Notes under the pieces: generated by a model
Told to the model about the DNA's origin: nothing
Database searches by the model: none
Seen by the model: only the letters and a program-made list of their open reading frames with translations
Part shown: one piece after another, positions 61,584 through 64,000 of the stretch
How positions within the stretch are numbered: position 1 is the stretch's first letter
How the letters are laid out: the number at the start of each line of letters is the position of its first letter
Translations under genes and position numbers: made by a program
DNA from: Streptomyces sp. NRRL F-4489
GTDB lineage: Bacteria > Actinomycetota > Actinomycetes > Streptomycetales > Streptomycetaceae
DNA: 64,000 bases
Assembly (NCBI RefSeq): GCF_001509485.1
Contig: NZ_LLZI01000068.1
Coordinates: 31,775 to 95,774, forward strand
Reading direction: 5' to 3'

Positions 61584-61816
61584 GGGGTGGGGGTGGGGCG
61601 TTGAGGTGATGGGGCTGGCTGGACCGCCGGTCGGTGAGGGCGGCGGGGCCTCGGGGCGGCGGGGGCTGGTAGGGGCCGTGGGCCGGACACGAGGGTCTCA
61701 GGTCCGCAGGGCCCCCGGGTCGGCCCCTTCGGCACCTCGGGTCCTTCGGCACTACCAGTGACGCGACACTCGCACTCCGGATGCGGACCGCCCCCTTCCG
61801 GCGCATCCTGGAACGC

Positions 61817-62026
61817 ATGAAGCGTGCCCCCGTCATCGTGCACCCGCCGTCCACCGGCGGCCGCCGCGTCACGCTCCACGGCCATGACCTGGGCCGCGCG
61901 CTGCGCCCCGGCGACGTGGCCGCGATCCTCCGCCGGGCCGGTTTCACCACCTCCCGCTTCGTCTGGGACGACAGCGGCGTCATCGAGTGGCGCGCCGGCG
62001 GCCCGGACACGTGGTTGATGCCGTAG
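61817..62026 (+). CDS. Small conserved Streptomyces protein, function unknown
   Basis: 69 residues, beginning MKRAPVIVHPPSTGGRRVTL and continuing with a short helix (DVAAILRRAGF) and a closing EWRAGGPDTW strand. I recall this pattern as a small conserved family in Streptomyces, often in several copies, without a known role. An ATG at 61781 would add 12 residues. A strong terminator follows about 100 bp downstream. Confidence 0.7.
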   Translation: MKRAPVIVHPPSTGGRRVTLHGHDLGRALRPGDVAAILRRAGFTTSRFVWDDSGVIEWRAGGPDTWLMP

Positions 62027-62128
62027 GGGCGAACGGGCCCGGGCGGGAGCCGCCGGGAGCGGCGGACGCGGACCGGGCGGGCGGACGGCTGCCGAACGCG
62101 ACCTGGCCGGCGGTCCCCGCACAGCCGA

Positions 62129-62160
62129 AAGGCCGGCCGACATCGCCGTCGGCCGGCCTT
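62129..62160. terminator. Strong hairpin terminator
   Basis: Perfect 13-bp stem AAGGCCGGCCGAC/GTCGGCCGGCCTT with a six-base loop, preceded by AA and followed by a pyrimidine run. It lies between the convergent small-protein and DedA genes and can stop both. Confidence 0.8.
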
Positions 62161-62219
62161 CTCCAGCGAATCGCCGGTGGTTCGCCTGTGACGCCCGGCT
62201 GGTTCGGCCGGGCCGGTCA

Positions 62220-62900
62220 TCAGTCCTTCGTGAGCGTCGCGGCGACCGGGGACCCGGCCTCCGCGTCCGCGTCCGCCTGAGCCGCCTCGCGCGCCGCGGC
62301 GGCCTTCTTCGCCCGGTTCTTCATGACCAGGAACGACCCGATGCCGAAGAGCACCGCGGCGACCAGGCCCAGCCACGAGAAGCGCTTGAGCCAGGACTCG
62401 GCGACCACTCCGAGGGTGTAGATCAGCGCGGTCGTACCGCCGGCCCAGATGATCCCGCCGAGGACGTTGGCGATCAGGAACTTCCAGTACGGCATCTTCA
62501 GCACACCGGCGAGCGGACCGGCGAAGATCCGCAGCAGCGCGATGAACCGGCCGAAGAAGACCGCCCACATCCCCCACTTGTCGAACTTCGCCTCGGCCAT
62601 GGCCACATGATCGGGACCGAAGTGCTTGGGGAACTTCCGGCCGGCCCAGGCCAGCAGCGGCCTACCGCCCTTGCGTCCGATCAGGTAGCCGATGGAGTCG
62701 CCGATGATCGCGCCGGCGGAGGCGCAGGCGCCGAGCACGTAGGGGTTGATGTGATCCTGCGTCGCGGCCAGGATCGACGCGCTGACCAGCACGATCTCAC
62801 CGGGGAGCGGAATGCCGAGGCTCTCCAGTCCGATGACCAACCCCACGAGGAGGTAAACGCTCACGGCGGGTACCGTCGCCAGCCATTCCTGGATGTGCAA
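62220..62900 (-). CDS. DedA-family membrane protein
   Basis: 226-residue DedA/SNARE-associated (VTT) membrane protein. It has the family core: ESLGIPLPGEIVLVSASIL (about 24-42), SAGAIIGDSIGYLIGRKGGRPLL (about 63-85), and VFFGRFIALLRIFAGPLAGVLKMPYWKFL (about 118-146) with the conserved F-x-R. DedA proteins scramble or flip membrane lipids such as undecaprenyl phosphate or PE. The TTG at 62900 follows GGAGGAAGC and gives a family-typical N-terminus. The C-terminal tail is Lys/Ala-rich. Confidence 0.9.
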   Translation of the reverse strand: MHIQEWLATVPAVSVYLLVGLVIGLESLGIPLPGEIVLVSASILAATQDHINPYVLGACASAGAIIGDSIGYLIGRKGGRPLLAWAGRKFPKHFGPDHVAMAEAKFDKWGMWAVFFGRFIALLRIFAGPLAGVLKMPYWKFLIANVLGGIIWAGGTTALIYTLGVVAESWLKRFSWLGLVAAVLFGIGSFLVMKNRAKKAAAAREAAQADADAEAGSPVAATLTKD

Positions 62901-63176
62901 GGCCGCTTCCTCCGCTGATGTAAGGCCCCCGTGGGCCGCTGCCCGGTGCCGCACGCACCGATCGGTCGTTCCCTGGCGCGCCATAGCGGCACGCCCGGGA
63001 AGCGTACTCGATCGGGCGCCACGGACCGCGATTCCCCTACGCGGGCAGGCACATCTGCGTCCTCTACGTCACGCACCATCTCGCGACGCCGCGCCTCAGC
63101 CGGTTTCCCCTCACCGGCCCCCTCTCACCAGCTCCGCACCCACCCGCGGACGCCGATCAGCCCCGTATTCCCACGC

Positions 63177-63665
63177 CTACTCGGCTTTCCCCTTGCCCCC
63201 GCCCTTGGCGTCGTTCGGGCGCAGCGTCCACACGATCGTCATCTCACCCGTGACCGCGCCGTCGCTGTCGCGCGTGATCTTGACGTTCACCGGGAACTCC
63301 GGGCGCTCGCCGGCGTCCAGCTCGGCGATCACGTCGGATATCGGGCGGCCCAGCTCGGCGATGGCGGTGACCCCGCCCATGGCGAGCTTCTTGTAGCCGA
63401 TCTCCGCGCCCACCGCCAGCGGGACCGCGCGACCGAGCTGATCGCCGAAGGCGGTCATCACGATCGCACCGCTCGCCGACTCCGCGAGCGTGAACATCGC
63501 GCCGGCGTGCGGGCCGCCGACGTGGTTGTGGAAGTCGGGCTGGTCGGGCATGCGGACCACGGCGCGCTCGGCCGTGGTCTCGGTGAACTCGAGGTTCAGC
63601 GTGCGGACCATCGGCACGGATGCCGCCATCATTTCGCCGATCGACGGCAGGGTCTCGGAGGTCAT
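63177..63665 (-). CDS. Hotdog-fold thioesterase-like protein (DUF4442/PaaI type)
   Basis: 162-residue single hotdog domain. NHVGGPHAGAMFTLAESASGAIV (about residues 47-69) is the central helix region of PaaI/DUF4442 proteins, with HxGGPHAGAxF typical. The C-terminus is a Lys/Gly-rich tail. Probable acyl-CoA thioesterase; substrate unknown. Confidence 0.85.
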   Translation of the reverse strand: MTSETLPSIGEMMAASVPMVRTLNLEFTETTAERAVVRMPDQPDFHNHVGGPHAGAMFTLAESASGAIVMTAFGDQLGRAVPLAVGAEIGYKKLAMGGVTAIAELGRPISDVIAELDAGERPEFPVNVKITRDSDGAVTGEMTIVWTLRPNDAKGGGKGKAE

Positions 63666-63886
63666 GCCCTCATGTTACCTAGCAGTAGCTTAGCTGTGAA
63701 GGCCCGCGCTGCTCCTTCCGCGACCGCCCGCGAAACCGGCCCCCTCCGATGAAGATCCGCCCCGAAGCCACGTAGTGCCGGCACCGCCGACACCACCTGC
63801 ACAGACTCCCGCCATCAACCACCACCCCCACCCGCCACCCCCAACTGCCCGCCGAAAACTCGGTGTTGCCGCCCCTCCCCTCCTCC

Positions 63887-63892
63887 TATCGT
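63887..63892 (+). promoter_or_regulatory. -10 box TATCGT before a gene running off the window
   Basis: TATCGT ends eight bases before an ATG at 63901, like the other leaderless promoters here. Confidence 0.35.
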
Positions 63893-63900
63893 GAACCCTC

Positions 63901-64000
63901 ATGACGCGACGGGGGCCCACGCACCAACGACACCGAACCCGACCCCGGACCCGGCCACACGCCTCCCCACACCACCCCGCCCCCACCCCCGGCCCCGGCC
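63901..64000 (+). CDS. Possible 5' end of a gene continuing past the window
   Basis: An ATG eight bases after TATCGT opens an unbroken frame to the window end, reading a Pro/Arg/His-rich low-complexity N-terminus (MTRRGPTHQRHRTRPRT...). A GTG at 63891 in another frame is also open, so the reading frame is uncertain. Only the promoter context supports it. Confidence 0.3.
   Translation, partial: MTRRGPTHQRHRTRPRTRPHASPHHPAPTPGPG

Overview
The window looks like a piece of a Streptomyces chromosome, or that of a very close relative. GC content is very high, almost all codons end in G or C, GTG and TTG starts are common, TTA codons are nearly absent, and the gene families are typical of the genus (conservon, CYP157-type P450, MocR and TetR regulators, DUF1876, ROK, LLM oxidoreductases). 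No rRNA, tRNA, CRISPR array, integrase or intact insertion sequence was seen. The only mobile-element trace is a short degenerate IS5-like transposase remnant near 14.5 kb.

Layout. 0-7.3 kb: an APC permease that overlaps a convergent DMT exporter, then a GntR/FCD regulator, an F420-type LLM oxidoreductase, a GNAT and a pair of CNNM/CorC-like membrane proteins. 7.3-13.5 kb: an FAD monooxygenase behind two tandem TetR-type operators, a convergent TetR gene, an SGNH esterase, and a second TetR gene divergent from a membrane protein/ICMT-like methyltransferase pair with a clear palindromic operator between them. 13.7-18.1 kb: a P-loop kinase-like protein, transposon debris, a tiny acidic protein, purB, mug and a hypothetical gene with a TTA codon. 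18.3-30.1 kb: ROK and GntR/UTRA regulators, an Asp/Glu racemase homologue, a divergent DMT exporter/MocR pair, a Tat-exported PhoD phosphatase, an ACT-GNAT membrane protein, a DUF885 peptidase and an Lrp regulator. A perfect 14-bp parS sequence lies between the last two. 30.1-36.8 kb: sbcC/sbcD, an SMI1/KNR4 protein and an MpaB/Lcp-like oxygenase.

37.5-44.6 kb holds a compact group of universal stress proteins, DUF1876, nicotinate phosphoribosyltransferase, a beta-phosphoglucomutase-like HAD protein and a GH65 enzyme. Members of these same families belong to the DosR dormancy regulon of Mycobacterium tuberculosis, so I read the group as a DosR/OsdR-type hypoxia or dormancy island that combines NAD salvage, disaccharide phosphorolysis, stress sensing and possibly ribosome silencing.

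44.6-52.4 kb is housekeeping and accessory: an APC permease, a YigZ/IMPACT protein, an SseB-domain protein, a CoA-binding protein, a GNAT, a YbaK deacylase, an acyltransferase, a gamma-carbonic anhydrase and an enoyl-CoA hydratase. 52.5-57.8 kb (minus strand) is a complete conservon, cvnA-B-C-D, followed by a CYP157-like P450 without the ExxR arginine, a canonical P450 and the enoyl-CoA hydratase. Its third gene carries a TTA codon, suggesting bldA control. 58.3-64 kb: a lipoprotein esterase, a STAND-type ATPase with no recognisable output domain, a small conserved protein, a DedA protein, a hotdog thioesterase and the likely start of one more gene.

A recurring feature is a TANNNT box 6-9 nt before the start codon with no Shine-Dalgarno, which points to many leaderless transcripts. 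Functions were assigned by reading motifs and recalling families; no database search was run.
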